Source: Candidatus Colwelliibacteriota bacterium (GTDB lineage: Bacteria > Patescibacteriota > Minisyncoccia > UBA6257 > Colwellbacteraceae). From it: 33,448 bases of DNA. The translations under genes were made by a program, and so were the position numbers. The stretch is taken from NCBI GenBank assembly GCA_030700125.1, contig JAUYKE010000012.1:1-33448 (forward strand). The letters are read 5' to 3'. This document shows positions 15,103-23,741 of this stretch, piece by piece (positions within the stretch are counted from its first letter, which is position 1; each line of letters begins with the position of its first letter). Under the pieces are notes generated by a model. The model made no database searches. It saw nothing but the letters and a program-made list of their open reading frames with translations, and had not been told where the DNA came from.

Positions 15103-16857
15103 CTACTTCTTCAATAACTCCCTAAAAACTTCGGGTGCAACCGTCACTCTCCCCCGCTCTTTCAACTTCTTTTTCCCTTTCTCCTGCTTTTTCCAAAGCT
15201 TCATTTTGCGAGTTCTATCCCCTCCGTAAAGGTGGCCGGTAACATTTTTCTTCAAAGCCGGAATATCTTCCCGAGCAACAATTTTTCCCCCTGTCACCGC
15301 TTGGATCGCCTGGGCAAATTGCTGACGCGGCAGAAGCTCCTTCAACCGCTCAGCCATTTTTCTCGCCTCTCTATCCAAACTATCTTCTGGAACAATTCGG
15401 CTTAAGCCCGGTACCATTTCCCCTGCAACTAAAACATCGAGCTTTTTGACTCTGGCTTCTTTGAATCCCAAAAGCTCATAGCTGAAAGAAGCAAATCCCT
15501 GGGAAACTGATTTTAATCGGTCATCAAAATCAAGAATCAGGTCAGAGAGAGGCAGCTCGGAGACAAGTTGTATCTGGTCGCTAAAGGTCTGAGTCCTAAC
15601 TTCCCCGAAACGAAAAACTCTTGTTAGCTCAAGTAATGACGCCAGAAATCTTTGAGGAGCGAGCATCTTTACCGCCACGTAGGGCTCCCAAACTTTCTCG
15701 TAGTTCTCCGGAAAATCTTTAGGGTTTTCAACTAGCTCCTCTCCAGTCGCCGTCAAAACCTTATATGCCACCGATGGAAAGCTGCTCACCACTTCCAGAT
15801 TGAACTCTTGCTCTAACCTCTGGGTAGTAATCTCGAAGTGCAGGCGTCCTAAAAATCCGCATTTAAACCCTCTCCCTAAAACTTCACTAAAATCAGCGGT
15901 AAAAGTAAGCGAAGCATCGTTAAGTTTTAATTTACCCAACGCAACTTTTAGATCATCGTATTCCGAGGCATCACTAGGATAAAGGGAAACAAACATCACC
16001 GGCAGCGGCAACTGAAATCCCGTAAGAGCTGTCTCTCCAATAGTGTCTCCAATTCGAATCGCATCCGGCTCTTTAATGCCGGTTGCAATATAACCAACCT
16101 CGCCGGCTCGTAGCGTTCTACCGGCAGTAAACTCCGGAGTAAAATACCCGACTTCTTTAACTTTGAATTCACGACTAACTGCTTGAAGAGTGGTTAACGT
16201 GTCTCGCTTAAATTCACCCCCAAAAACTCGAACAAAAGCTATTACCCCTTTGTGGTCATCGTAAAGCGAACTAAAAATTAGGGCGGCTCGCTCTGGATTC
16301 AGCTTCGGCGGCGGCACTAAACGCACTACATCGCTCAAAAGATCCCCTACTCCTTCACCGGTCTTACCTGAAACTTGATGAATCTCCTGAGGGTTAACTC
16401 CAATTAGCTCTGCCAGCTCAATCTGAAGCTCTTCCATTCCCGCCGGCTTTAAGTCAACTTTATTCAAAGCGCCGATTATTTTAAGGCCAGCACGCTTCGC
16501 CGCCTCCAAATTAGCCAATGTTTGCGCTTGAATCCCCTGCGCCGCATCAACCAATAAAATTGCTCCCTCAACTGCTTTTAGGGCCCGAGAAACTTCGTAA
16601 GAAAAATCGCTGTGCCCCGGAGTATCTATTAAATTGAGAATATAATTTTCCTCCTCAAATTTATAATTCATCCGCACGGGAGCCATTTTAATGGTAATCC
16701 CCCGCTCCCGCTCAAGCTCTAAAGCGTCCAGATACTGCGCCCGCATCTTATGCGGTGAAACAGTCTCCGTTACCTCCAGAAAGCGATCGGCCAAAGTGCT
16801 TTTTCCATGGTCAATGTGAGCAATAATACAGAAATTACGAATATTATTTCTCTCCAT
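15103..16857 (-). CDS. lepA: Elongation factor 4 (LepA)
   Basis: 584 residues, near the usual 600. G domain: 'IAHIDHGKSTLADRFLEVT' (G1), 'RGITIKMAPVRM' (G2), 'DTPGHSDFSYEV' (G3), 'GALNKVDL' (G4). Downstream are domain II, the EF-G-like domains III and V, and the LepA-specific C-terminal domain with 'KKNVTGHLYGGDRTRKMKLW' near residue 540 and 'LKERGRVTVAPEVF' at the end. It is a ribosome-associated GTPase affecting initiation and stalled translation. No SD precedes the ATG; a 150-base structured element ends 15 bases upstream. Confidence 0.96.
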   Translation of the reverse strand: MERNNIRNFCIIAHIDHGKSTLADRFLEVTETVSPHKMRAQYLDALELERERGITIKMAPVRMNYKFEEENYILNLIDTPGHSDFSYEVSRALKAVEGAILLVDAAQGIQAQTLANLEAAKRAGLKIIGALNKVDLKPAGMEELQIELAELIGVNPQEIHQVSGKTGEGVGDLLSDVVRLVPPPKLNPERAALIFSSLYDDHKGVIAFVRVFGGEFKRDTLTTLQAVSREFKVKEVGYFTPEFTAGRTLRAGEVGYIATGIKEPDAIRIGDTIGETALTGFQLPLPVMFVSLYPSDASEYDDLKVALGKLKLNDASLTFTADFSEVLGRGFKCGFLGRLHFEITTQRLEQEFNLEVVSSFPSVAYKVLTATGEELVENPKDFPENYEKVWEPYVAVKMLAPQRFLASLLELTRVFRFGEVRTQTFSDQIQLVSELPLSDLILDFDDRLKSVSQGFASFSYELLGFKEARVKKLDVLVAGEMVPGLSRIVPEDSLDREARKMAERLKELLPRQQFAQAIQAVTGGKIVAREDIPALKKNVTGHLYGGDRTRKMKLWKKQEKGKKKLKERGRVTVAPEVFRELLKK

Positions 16858-16872
16858 AGTTCATTAACTTTA

Positions 16873-17022
16873 GCCCAGCACCTTGCTGTCGTGCGGAAGC
16901 TCTCGGAGCCCCGACGGGCTTGGTCTTCGACGAAGTCGGAGCCGTCGGGGCGAGAGCGCAGGGCGGCTTCGGCCGCTGGAGCTGAAGAACGCCCGGTTCC
17001 GTCAGACAGTAAGGTGCTGGGC
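16873..17022. ncRNA. Highly structured 150-base intergenic element (strand undetermined)
   Basis: Almost the whole DUF4012-lepA gap folds on itself. Closing helix: 16873-16890 pairs with 17005-17022, 18 bp with one G.T. Second helix: 16894-16898 (CGGAA) with 16997-17001 (TTCCG). Inside, hairpin A is 16899-16905 with 16951-16957 (GCTCTCG/CGAGAGC) plus 16909-16917 with 16942-16950 (CCCCGACGG/CCGTCGGGG). Hairpin B is 16963-16976, GCGGC-TTCG-GCCGC, a cUUCGg tetraloop on the plus strand. No T-tract follows on either strand, so it is not a simple terminator. It matches no RNA family I recognise: no SRP, 6S, RNase P or tmRNA signature. It starts 4 bases after the DUF4012 stop and ends 15 before lepA, both on the minus strand, so it may be a leader of lepA or a separate RNA. 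Confidence 0.6.
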
Positions 17023-17026
17023 AATC

Positions 17027-18865
17027 TCATTCCTTGACTAGAGTGAGTTCTAGTATCAATCGAGCAGGTATTGTATCACTCTTATAGACGAAGGTCGAGC
17101 CGTTACTCTCCTGCCACCTAAATCCCAACGGAGCCGCAATCTCGTATTCAAGCTTCGATTCCACCCCCGACTGCTTATCAATAATTACGCGGTACCGGAC
17201 TCCATCCGCTAGAGAAAGTTGAGTGCTTTTGTAGTCCATCTCTAAGGTCTTCGACTCGCCCGGCAGAATGCTAAACCAAGTGGCAAAAACATTTTTTCCG
17301 GATTCTAAGTAAGTTTCGGTACTGTATTTGGTTATATCTTTTCTGGTTCGTTCAATCGATTCTAATACGGGATCTACAGAATAATCGGCGATAGAATAAT
17401 TAATCTGCGGATGAACATTCTTAGGAGTCGATCCTTTTAGAGAGACAAGCTCTGCGTCGGGCATCGTAAAAATCTTGATGAAATTCTGGTTCTGGGCACG
17501 ATACCACGAAGCTTCATCACTCCTGCCAAGATGGCGTCGACTCACAGTCAAGTGATTATTAACCCGACCGGTTGAATCAATCTCAGATTTCAGCTTAATT
17601 GCCTGATTAACCCTAGCGTCGGTTTTTCCCCCGGCAACATTAACATTTACTACTGCCAGGTAATCACCGCTCTCCGGTAAATTAGCTACTTCTCCCGCCC
17701 AACCGATCTTCCTTGCGAAATCCTCCGCTTTTGATTCATTAAAATAAAACTGAATATCTTTATTGATTGCCCGAGCCAAGAAAGCAAAAGCTAAAGCATT
17801 TTTATCCGAGTCATTTAACTCGTTAAGGCGACTGGTTAAAAGCGGGGTTAAAGCACCTAGCACCCTTTTTGGATTCTCGCCCGGTTTTTTATCCCGGCCG
17901 ACCTCGACTTCCCGCTGAATCTCTTCCAAAAAATTATCCTTAGTTAAAGTGAGGCCGTATTCCGGAAGCTTAACCGGGCCGGTAATCTCCAAGAGATCTT
18001 CAATAACTTTGACGTTCAGGGCTACTACTCCATCGAACTTGACTCCCTCTTTAGCATAAATATCCGAAGCCTCGAGCAGTTCAATTGTTTTTTGGGCCGA
18101 AGTTGGGAAGTCAAAAAACCAAGCGGCGTCTCGCGCTCCCCAATCTACCGTCACCGTTTGGAGATGGGTCGGCGGCACTATTTTCTTCGTGAGAAATCGA
18201 TCTGGATAGTAGATATCACTAACTTTAATTTCTTTAACACTACCGCGCGTGAGCACTACCTCGCCATAACTACCGGCAAACCCGCCAATCGGCCTCATCT
18301 CCGAGGGATTAAGAAAAAGCACAAGAAAACGCTGCTCTCCCGGCTTATCTAAAAGCGCTATTAAAGCATCAAGCCCATCACTCGCAGTGCTTAAATTAGA
18401 CTGCACGAGAAAACTAGCCCTTAGTGCATCGAGCTTTGAAACATTCGCCTGCAAGCTTTTAAGAGTAGTAATTAGCTCTTCGCCTTTGCCGTTGAAAGCG
18501 AAATTAAAACCCTCGGCTTTCAATGTATTGATGTCAGAGCTAATACCCATTAGAGCGCCGATTAGATCTTTGAGCTCACTAAATGTTTGAGGAAAGTCGC
18601 TTGCGGCAATCCCCGATCCCAATTTGTCCTGTAATAGGAAGCGAGCGCCAAATACCAACGCGATTAAAGCCAGAGCAACCACGAAGACAGCTAGTAATGG
18701 TTTTTTCAGCTCCTTCCCCTCCACCCTTGGGGACCGAACGGCCTTGTCCTGAGCTTGCTTGCCCCGCAGTGAGCTCTGCTCTACTGCTTGGGGCCGAATC
18801 GGTCGAACGGGCTTAACGTCGTGAAGGGTTGAATTAATTCGTTTTTTAAAATTTGGTTTTTCCAT
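17027..18865 (-). CDS. DUF4012 domain membrane-anchored protein
   Basis: 612 residues. Basic, disordered N-terminus (1-52), one TM helix about 53-75 ('PLLAVFVVALALIALVFGA'), then an extracytoplasmic domain. The DUF4012 core is clear: 'LVLFLNPSEMRPIGGFAGSY' near 180, then 'GSVKEIKVSDIYYPD', 'DFPTSAQKTIELLEAS' and 'DGVVALNVKVIEDLLEITGP' (split) near 275. The family is common in Patescibacteria and Actinobacteria, often beside glycosyltransferases, as here where a sugar transferase is 44 bases upstream. It shares features with LytR-CpsA-Psr-like wall-assembly proteins in context only; activity is unknown. Confidence 0.85.
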   Translation of the reverse strand: MEKPNFKKRINSTLHDVKPVRPIRPQAVEQSSLRGKQAQDKAVRSPRVEGKELKKPLLAVFVVALALIALVFGARFLLQDKLGSGIAASDFPQTFSELKDLIGALMGISSDINTLKAEGFNFAFNGKGEELITTLKSLQANVSKLDALRASFLVQSNLSTASDGLDALIALLDKPGEQRFLVLFLNPSEMRPIGGFAGSYGEVVLTRGSVKEIKVSDIYYPDRFLTKKIVPPTHLQTVTVDWGARDAAWFFDFPTSAQKTIELLEASDIYAKEGVKFDGVVALNVKVIEDLLEITGPVKLPEYGLTLTKDNFLEEIQREVEVGRDKKPGENPKRVLGALTPLLTSRLNELNDSDKNALAFAFLARAINKDIQFYFNESKAEDFARKIGWAGEVANLPESGDYLAVVNVNVAGGKTDARVNQAIKLKSEIDSTGRVNNHLTVSRRHLGRSDEASWYRAQNQNFIKIFTMPDAELVSLKGSTPKNVHPQINYSIADYSVDPVLESIERTRKDITKYSTETYLESGKNVFATWFSILPGESKTLEMDYKSTQLSLADGVRYRVIIDKQSGVESKLEYEIAAPLGFRWQESNGSTFVYKSDTIPARLILELTLVKE

Positions 18866-18880
18866 TTTCCCTGTTCCCGA

Positions 18881-18910
18881 TTTCTAGATTCTATTTTCTA
18901 GCTTCTGATT
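18881..18910. repeat. TTTCTAG-type interspersed repeat, copy 2
   Basis: The second copy of the unit at 1488-1520, ending at the stop codon of the minus-strand sugar transferase gene. Copies differ by one substitution and a 3-base deletion here. Confidence 0.7.
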
Positions 18911-19518
18911 CATACCGCTGTAGGATCAAAAAATAAAATCGCTGCAGTTTTCACAAGAATCTTAATATCCATCTTGGGAGAGATATTCTCCGAATAAAAT
19001 TTATCAAGTTCCAGTTCCCTTAGAAACGGCAAGCTGGATGCACCGTTAACTTGAGAAAGTCCCGTTACTCCGGCTCTAACTAAAAGAAGCTTTTTATGTT
19101 CGTCTGGGTAATGCGTCACTTCTTCCGGTTCATGGGGCCTCGGTCCAACCAGAGCCAACTCACCTGTGAGAACATTCAGCAACTGAGGAAACTCATCTAT
19201 TCTGAACCGCCGCAACACCTTTCCAACCCGAGTGACGCGAGGATCATTTTTCATTTTAAAAAAGTAACCGTCTCGCTCATTCAACTCTAAGAGATTTATC
19301 TTCATCTTGTGGGCGCCCCTTACCATTGAGCGGAATTTATAGACCTTAATAATCTTCCCTTTACTCACTCTTGGGAGCCGGATGAAAACTTCTCCCCGGC
19401 TGTCTAACTTTATTGCCAAAGTAATAAAGGGAGTAAAGGGAGTAATCAATAAAAGGCCGGCTGCAGCTCCGGCGATATCAAGCGATCTCTTCCAAATCGG
19501 ATAATTCACACCACTCAA
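18910..19518 (-). CDS. Undecaprenyl-phosphate sugar phosphotransferase (bacterial sugar transferase family)
   Basis: 202 residues, the catalytic module only of PF02397 enzymes. Visible: TM or reentrant helix about 12-33 ('LDIAGAAAGLLLITPFTPFI'), 'VYKFRSM' near 55, 'RRFRIDEFPQLLNVLTGELALVGPRPHEP' split over residues 103-131 with the conserved DE and PQL motifs, and 'RAGVTGLSQVNG' near 147. It transfers a sugar-1-phosphate from a nucleotide sugar to the lipid carrier, starting a surface polysaccharide or glycan. The long start is TTG 19518. A GTG at 19509 lies 8 bases after a TATAAT and would give a leaderless start, so the true protein may be 199 residues. Divergent from the GT4 gene, 14 bases apart. 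Confidence 0.9.
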   Translation of the reverse strand: MSGVNYPIWKRSLDIAGAAAGLLLITPFTPFITLAIKLDSRGEVFIRLPRVSKGKIIKVYKFRSMVRGAHKMKINLLELNERDGYFFKMKNDPRVTRVGKVLRRFRIDEFPQLLNVLTGELALVGPRPHEPEEVTHYPDEHKKLLLVRAGVTGLSQVNGASSLPFLRELELDKFYSENISPKMDIKILVKTAAILFFDPTAV

Positions 19519-19522
19519 ATTA

Positions 19523-19528
19523 TATAAT
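19523..19528. promoter_or_regulatory. Shared divergent -10 region between sugar transferase and GT4 genes
   Basis: The AT-rich palindrome ATTATATAAT (19519-19528) contains TATAAT on both strands. On the plus strand it ends 5 bases before the ATG at 19533; on the minus strand it ends 8 bases before the GTG at 19509. Both genes would be transcribed without a leader from one small intergenic spot. Confidence 0.5.
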
Positions 19529-19532
19529 AAGA

Positions 19533-20630
19533 ATGGTGAAAGTTGCGCTAGTCCACGATTACCTGAATCAGTTTGGCGGAGCCGAAAGGGTTTTGTTCGT
19601 CCTCGCCGAGATGTTTCCCGAAGCGCCGATCTACACCCTTTTTTACGAACCTTCTGTATTTGATGGTCACCTCAAAGGAGGGACGATCAAAACCAGTTTT
19701 CTCGATCATGCCATAGTCAGGCGCAGGCACCGATTTTTTATCCCTCTTTTTCCTAAAGCTGCCGAAAATCTCAATTTAGGTAATAATTATGACTTAATAA
19801 TATCTAATTCGTCCGGCTTCGCTAAGGGTATAAACTACAAAGGCGGCGTCCATCTCTCTTATATCCACACCCCTCTTCGTTATGCTTGGGAACCGGAAAC
19901 ATGGCTTGGTACCCTCCTACCAAAAGTGGTGATTAAACTTTCTTCGCCGATAATTAGCTACCTTCGCCGATGGGATAGGCGAGCCGGCAAGAAACCTGAT
20001 TTTATTATTACCCTTTCCACCCACATTGCTAAAAAGATTAAAGAAGCTTACGGACGGGAAGCTGAAGTTATTTATCCTCCGGTTGATACCACGGTATTTT
20101 ATCCGGATTATTCCGTTCCGAAGCAAGATTACTTTCTCGCTTTTGGCAGATTAATCCACAACAAAAGATTTGATTTGGTGATTGAGGCCTTCAATGAACT
20201 TCAATTTCCTTTGAAAATTGTCGGTTCCGGCCCCCACGAAGCGAAGTTAAAAAAACTTGCCCATTCGAATAATATAGAGTTCCTCGCTCGAATCTCTGAC
20301 GATGAACTAAGAAAAGTTATCACCGGTGCTAAAGCATTTATCTTTCCTCAATTAGAAGATTTCGGCTTAGTGGCCGCGGAGGCTCTTGCTTGCGGCACAC
20401 CAGTCATTGCCTACCGTGCCGGCGGGGCATTAGATATTATTGAAGAGGATGCAAACGGCCTTTTCTTCGATGAACAGACTCCAAACAGCTTAATCGAAGC
20501 TATCAACCGCTTCAATAAAATGAAATTTGATCAAGAGAAGATAGTCCAATCCGCTCAAAAATTCTCCGAAGCACTCTTCAGGCAAAACTTGACACGAGTG
20601 ATCAATCAATCCTTTACCCTCCCACTATAG
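19533..20630 (+). CDS. GT4-family glycosyltransferase
   Basis: 365 residues with the GT-B fold. N-terminal acceptor domain: 'VALVHDYLNQFGGAERVL' (residues 3-20), the H-D-x-x-x-x-GGAE motif of mannosyltransferases of this family. C-terminal donor domain: 'FLAFGRLIHNKRFDLVIEAF' near 205, 'VGSGPHEAKLKKLA' near 230, and 'QLEDFGLVAAEALACGTPVI' near 272 with the E-x7-E catalytic motif. Cytoplasmic, acting on lipid-linked glycans with a nucleotide sugar; donor unknown. Divergent from the sugar transferase, which would supply its acceptor. Its stop codon lies inside the 40-base palindrome. Confidence 0.9.
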   Translation: MVKVALVHDYLNQFGGAERVLFVLAEMFPEAPIYTLFYEPSVFDGHLKGGTIKTSFLDHAIVRRRHRFFIPLFPKAAENLNLGNNYDLIISNSSGFAKGINYKGGVHLSYIHTPLRYAWEPETWLGTLLPKVVIKLSSPIISYLRRWDRRAGKKPDFIITLSTHIAKKIKEAYGREAEVIYPPVDTTVFYPDYSVPKQDYFLAFGRLIHNKRFDLVIEAFNELQFPLKIVGSGPHEAKLKKLAHSNNIEFLARISDDELRKVITGAKAFIFPQLEDFGLVAAEALACGTPVIAYRAGGALDIIEEDANGLFFDEQTPNSLIEAINRFNKMKFDQEKIVQSAQKFSEALFRQNLTRVINQSFTLPL

Positions 20631-20661
20631 TAAAAAAGCGATCGCTTTTTTACTATAGTGG
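20622..20661. terminator. 40-base perfect palindrome between convergent genes
   Basis: Each half is 20 bases with no spacer: CCACTATAGT, six A, GCGA, then the mirror. It overlaps the GT4 stop and lies 20 bases beyond the stop of the convergent cytidylyltransferase gene. A6-GCGATCGC-T6 at its centre gives each strand a T-run, but the run is inside the stem, so it is an unusual bidirectional terminator if it acts as one. Confidence 0.55.
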
Positions 20662-20681
20662 TTATGACGATGAGTCTAATC

Positions 20682-21149
20682 TTATTTTTTTGGGCGGCTT
20701 GAGGAATTATTCAAAAAAGCGTTTAGGAGCCATGAGCTGGATTGGACTTTACCGCCCCGGCCGACGCTATAAACCACCTTACAGCCAGCGGCTTTGCAAG
20801 CTGCTTTTTCGGGAGTGTTTTTAACAGTTCTGTCTCCCCCATTGGCAAAAATATTAGGTCGCAGTGCTCTTAGCTCCTTTGAAACGGTCATATCCTTTGG
20901 ATTCGGCCGGTGACCGGTTAAAATAACTTTATCCACCGCCCTAAGCGCCTCAATTACTTCTTTCCGTTCCCTTTGAGGCATAAATACGTACCCCTTCTTT
21001 TTCTTGAGCCAGTTATCATTATTGAGGATTACTACTAGTTTATCACCCAGTTTCCCTGCCTCCTCAAAAAGCCGCACATGCCCCGCATGAATGGGATCGA
21101 ATCCTCCGCTCACCACCACTACAACAGGTTTTCTCCTTTGGGCCTTCAT
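20682..21149 (-). CDS. Cytidylyltransferase-like nucleotidyltransferase (RfaE2/TagD type)
   Basis: 155 residues with the HxGH nucleotidyltransferase fold: 'VSGGFDPIHAGHVRLFEEA' near residue 13 (catalytic HAGH) and 'GRGGKVQSSSWLLNAF' near 129 in place of the usual ISS-T-x-I loop. 'LNNDNWLKKKKGYVFMPQRER' (split, near 42) resembles the substrate region of glycerol-3-phosphate and heptose-1-phosphate transferases. It would activate a small phosphorylated substrate with CTP or ATP for surface polymer synthesis. Substrate is not assignable. It lies between the glycan genes and secA on the minus strand. Confidence 0.82.
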   Translation of the reverse strand: MKAQRRKPVVVVVSGGFDPIHAGHVRLFEEAGKLGDKLVVILNNDNWLKKKKGYVFMPQRERKEVIEALRAVDKVILTGHRPNPKDMTVSKELRALRPNIFANGGDRTVKNTPEKAACKAAGCKVVYSVGRGGKVQSSSWLLNAFLNNSSSRPKK

Positions 21150-21206
21150 CGCTTGAATAAGGTATCCAGAACCCTATCAAACCCTGGTAAAAGTTTCAAA
21201 CTTACT

Positions 21207-23738
21207 TTATCTCCCATGACACCTCTTGAATTTCTTACCACTGCCGCATGGGCAGGGATCATTTCTGCCGACATCCTTGAATTTGGGGTCGTTCGTGGCA
21301 ACTGCAACCTGCCGGACTTGCTCTTGCGGCACTGCTTCTATCCGAAACAAATTACTGAAAATCCATTCTTCAAAATTAACTTCCATCTTATCGAACAAAA
21401 TCCTACTTTCTCTTCTATATTCAACCAGTGGGTCTTTCTGGCCGTAAGCCCTGATTCTCACTGACTCGACCAGCGCCTCAATATCCTCTAGATTATTCAT
21501 CCAGAGAAAATCAAGAATCACCAAAAGCTGGCGACCGACCGCTTCGATAAAGTTCTCGTGAAAAGTAGTAATTTTGCTCTCGACCCATTCTTTGGCGTTG
21601 CCTAAGTTGGCTTTCTCGTCTATTTCAATCCCTATTTCTCCCAACAACTTCTTCCGTTCTTCAACATCAATATTCGCTTCCCCAACTTTATCTAAATGCC
21701 CGGCTACCGCCCCTCTAAGAATTTCTCTTATCTTCCCCGAATCCTTTAACTTTCTCGTTTCCCCCTCTAAGACAGGCCTCACAGCTTCAAGAATTGATTG
21801 TCTTTTATTGTAGAAAGCCAGCCGCTGTTTGTTTAAAACATCGTCGTATTCAAGCAGGTGCTTCCGAATATCAAAGTTGAATCCCTCCACCTTGCCCTGG
21901 GCCTGACCAATCGCTCTACTAACCATCTTATTTTCAATCGGCATATCTTCCGGCACATCAAACCGTTCCATCAAGCCCTTTAATCTATCCCCGCCGAAAA
22001 TCCGCAGTAAATCATCCTCCAAGGAGAGGAAAAACTGCGATGAGCCCGGGTCTCCTTGTCGCCCGGACCGGCCGCGAAGCTGGTTATCAATTCTCCTTGC
22101 TTCATGACGTTCGGTACCTAAGAGATGCAAGCCGCCTAGTTCTTTAATTTTCTCTGCCTCCCCTGGATCAGGCGGATTGCCGCCCAAGATAATATCTACT
22201 CCCCGACCGGCCATATTGGTCGCCACCGTCACCGCTCCCGGCCTTCCTGCTTGAGCGATAATTGCAGCTTCGCGTTCATGATTTTTGGCATTCAAGATCT
22301 CATGGCGAATCCCCGCACCATGAAACAATTTAGAAAGTATTTCGTTCTTCTCAATAGAAACCGTACCGACAAGCACCGGTTGACCGGCCTCCTGCCGTTT
22401 CTTAATATCTTTCACTACCGCGTCGTACTTCGCCTTAATGTTTTTATAAATTACATCCGGCATATCCTCTCTAACCATTGGTTTATTGGTTGGAATACTC
22501 ACCACTTCCAGGTTATATACTTTATGAAATTCTTCCGCCGAAGTTTGGGCTGTACCCGTCATCCCCGCCAGTTTTTTATAAAGCCGGAAATAATTTTGAA
22601 TCGTAATCTGGGCAAAAGTTCGCGACTCCTCCTTAACCGTCACTCCCTCTTTTGCCTCAATCGCCTGGTGCAAACCGGCCGAATACCGCCGGCCAAACAT
22701 CAATCGGCCGGTAAATTGATCAACAATCACTATCTCCCCCTCCCGCACTACATAATCTTTGTCGCGCGCAAACAGAGCCCCCGCTTTCAAGCTCGCTTCT
22801 AAATAATGAACGAGCCGCATGTTCTCCACTGAAAAGATATCTTTAATTCCGGTAGTCTTTTCGATTTTATCAATACCTGAATCCGTAATCTCCACTGCTC
22901 GCAATTTCTCATCAACCACATAGTCTTCTTTTGAATCGAGCCGCGCGACCGCTCCCGCGAAAAGTTTATAGTAATCGGACGAGCCGACATCCGGAGTGGA
23001 GATAATAAGCGGCGTCCTCGCCTCATCAATCAAAATCGAGTCAACCTCATCAATGATGGCGTAGTTTAACTCTCGCTGTGCCTGGTCACCCGCGTGGTAA
23101 ACCATATTATCCCGCAGATAATCAAAGCCGAATTCGTGATTAGTGCCATAAATAATATCGGCCCCGTAGGCCTCTCTCCTTGAGACGGGCTTAAGAAAGT
23201 CTTGTTGAACCAAAAAGCCGCCGGTAGCGTCGCGGAGCTCATCATCTTTGGGCGCTATGTGACTGGGGTCATACATTAGAGCCCCTTCGTGAACGAGACA
23301 TGCAACCTGGAGACCCAAAAAATGATAGATCTGCCCCATCCAGGCAGTATCACGCTTCGCTAGGTAATCATTAACAGTAATAATGTGAACTCCTTTACCC
23401 GTTAAAGCATTCAAATACGCCGGCGCCGTAGCCGCCAAAGTTTTTCCTTCTCCGGTTGCCATCTCGACAATCGCTCCCTGATGCAAAACCATTCCGCCCC
23501 AAAGCTGAACGTCAAAATGACGCTGGTGAAGCGTGCGCACTGCCGTCTCTCTCACCAAAGCAAAAGCCTGAGGTAATAGGTCTTCGAGATCCTTACCCTC
23601 GCCGGCCTCCTTTTTAATCTGCAAACTTTCCTCCTTAAGTTCTGCGTCAGTTAACTTGCTGACTCTTTTTTCTAACTCATTAATCTTAGCTATCTCAGGT
23701 GGAGAAGTTTGCTTAGCACCAAAAGAGAATAATCCCAT
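21207..23738 (-). CDS. secA: Preprotein translocase ATPase SecA
   Basis: 843 residues. Motor: 'EMATGEGKTLAATAPAYL' near 93 (Walker A), 'AIIDEVDSILIDEARTPLI' near 228 (DEAD-type Walker B), 'VTVATNMAGRGVDIILGG' near 505 and 'LRGRSGRQGDPGSSQFFLSLED' (split) near 560. The protein ends in an intact SEC-C zinc motif, 'NDPCPCGSGKKFKRCHG', the SecB- and ribosome-contacting tail. It drives export of the many signal-peptide proteins in this window through SecYEG. It starts 3 bases after the stop of the upstream HPF gene on the same strand, so probably cotranscribed. No SD. Confidence 0.97.
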   Translation of the reverse strand: MGLFSFGAKQTSPPEIAKINELEKRVSKLTDAELKEESLQIKKEAGEGKDLEDLLPQAFALVRETAVRTLHQRHFDVQLWGGMVLHQGAIVEMATGEGKTLAATAPAYLNALTGKGVHIITVNDYLAKRDTAWMGQIYHFLGLQVACLVHEGALMYDPSHIAPKDDELRDATGGFLVQQDFLKPVSRREAYGADIIYGTNHEFGFDYLRDNMVYHAGDQAQRELNYAIIDEVDSILIDEARTPLIISTPDVGSSDYYKLFAGAVARLDSKEDYVVDEKLRAVEITDSGIDKIEKTTGIKDIFSVENMRLVHYLEASLKAGALFARDKDYVVREGEIVIVDQFTGRLMFGRRYSAGLHQAIEAKEGVTVKEESRTFAQITIQNYFRLYKKLAGMTGTAQTSAEEFHKVYNLEVVSIPTNKPMVREDMPDVIYKNIKAKYDAVVKDIKKRQEAGQPVLVGTVSIEKNEILSKLFHGAGIRHEILNAKNHEREAAIIAQAGRPGAVTVATNMAGRGVDIILGGNPPDPGEAEKIKELGGLHLLGTERHEARRIDNQLRGRSGRQGDPGSSQFFLSLEDDLLRIFGGDRLKGLMERFDVPEDMPIENKMVSRAIGQAQGKVEGFNFDIRKHLLEYDDVLNKQRLAFYNKRQSILEAVRPVLEGETRKLKDSGKIREILRGAVAGHLDKVGEANIDVEERKKLLGEIGIEIDEKANLGNAKEWVESKITTFHENFIEAVGRQLLVILDFLWMNNLEDIEALVESVRIRAYGQKDPLVEYRRESRILFDKMEVNFEEWIFSNLFRIEAVPQEQVRQVAVATNDPKFKDVGRNDPCPCGSGKKFKRCHGR

Positions 23739-23741
23739 TTA

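Noticed and set aside
16873-17022. SRP RNA, 6S RNA or tmRNA
   Set aside because: The SRP GGAA-loop motif, the 6S central bubble pattern and the tmRNA tRNA-like ends are not seen on either strand.
20638-20645. GCGATCGC as a cyanobacterial HIP1 element
   Set aside because: It is the centre of a larger perfect palindrome and nothing else in the window suggests a cyanobacterium.
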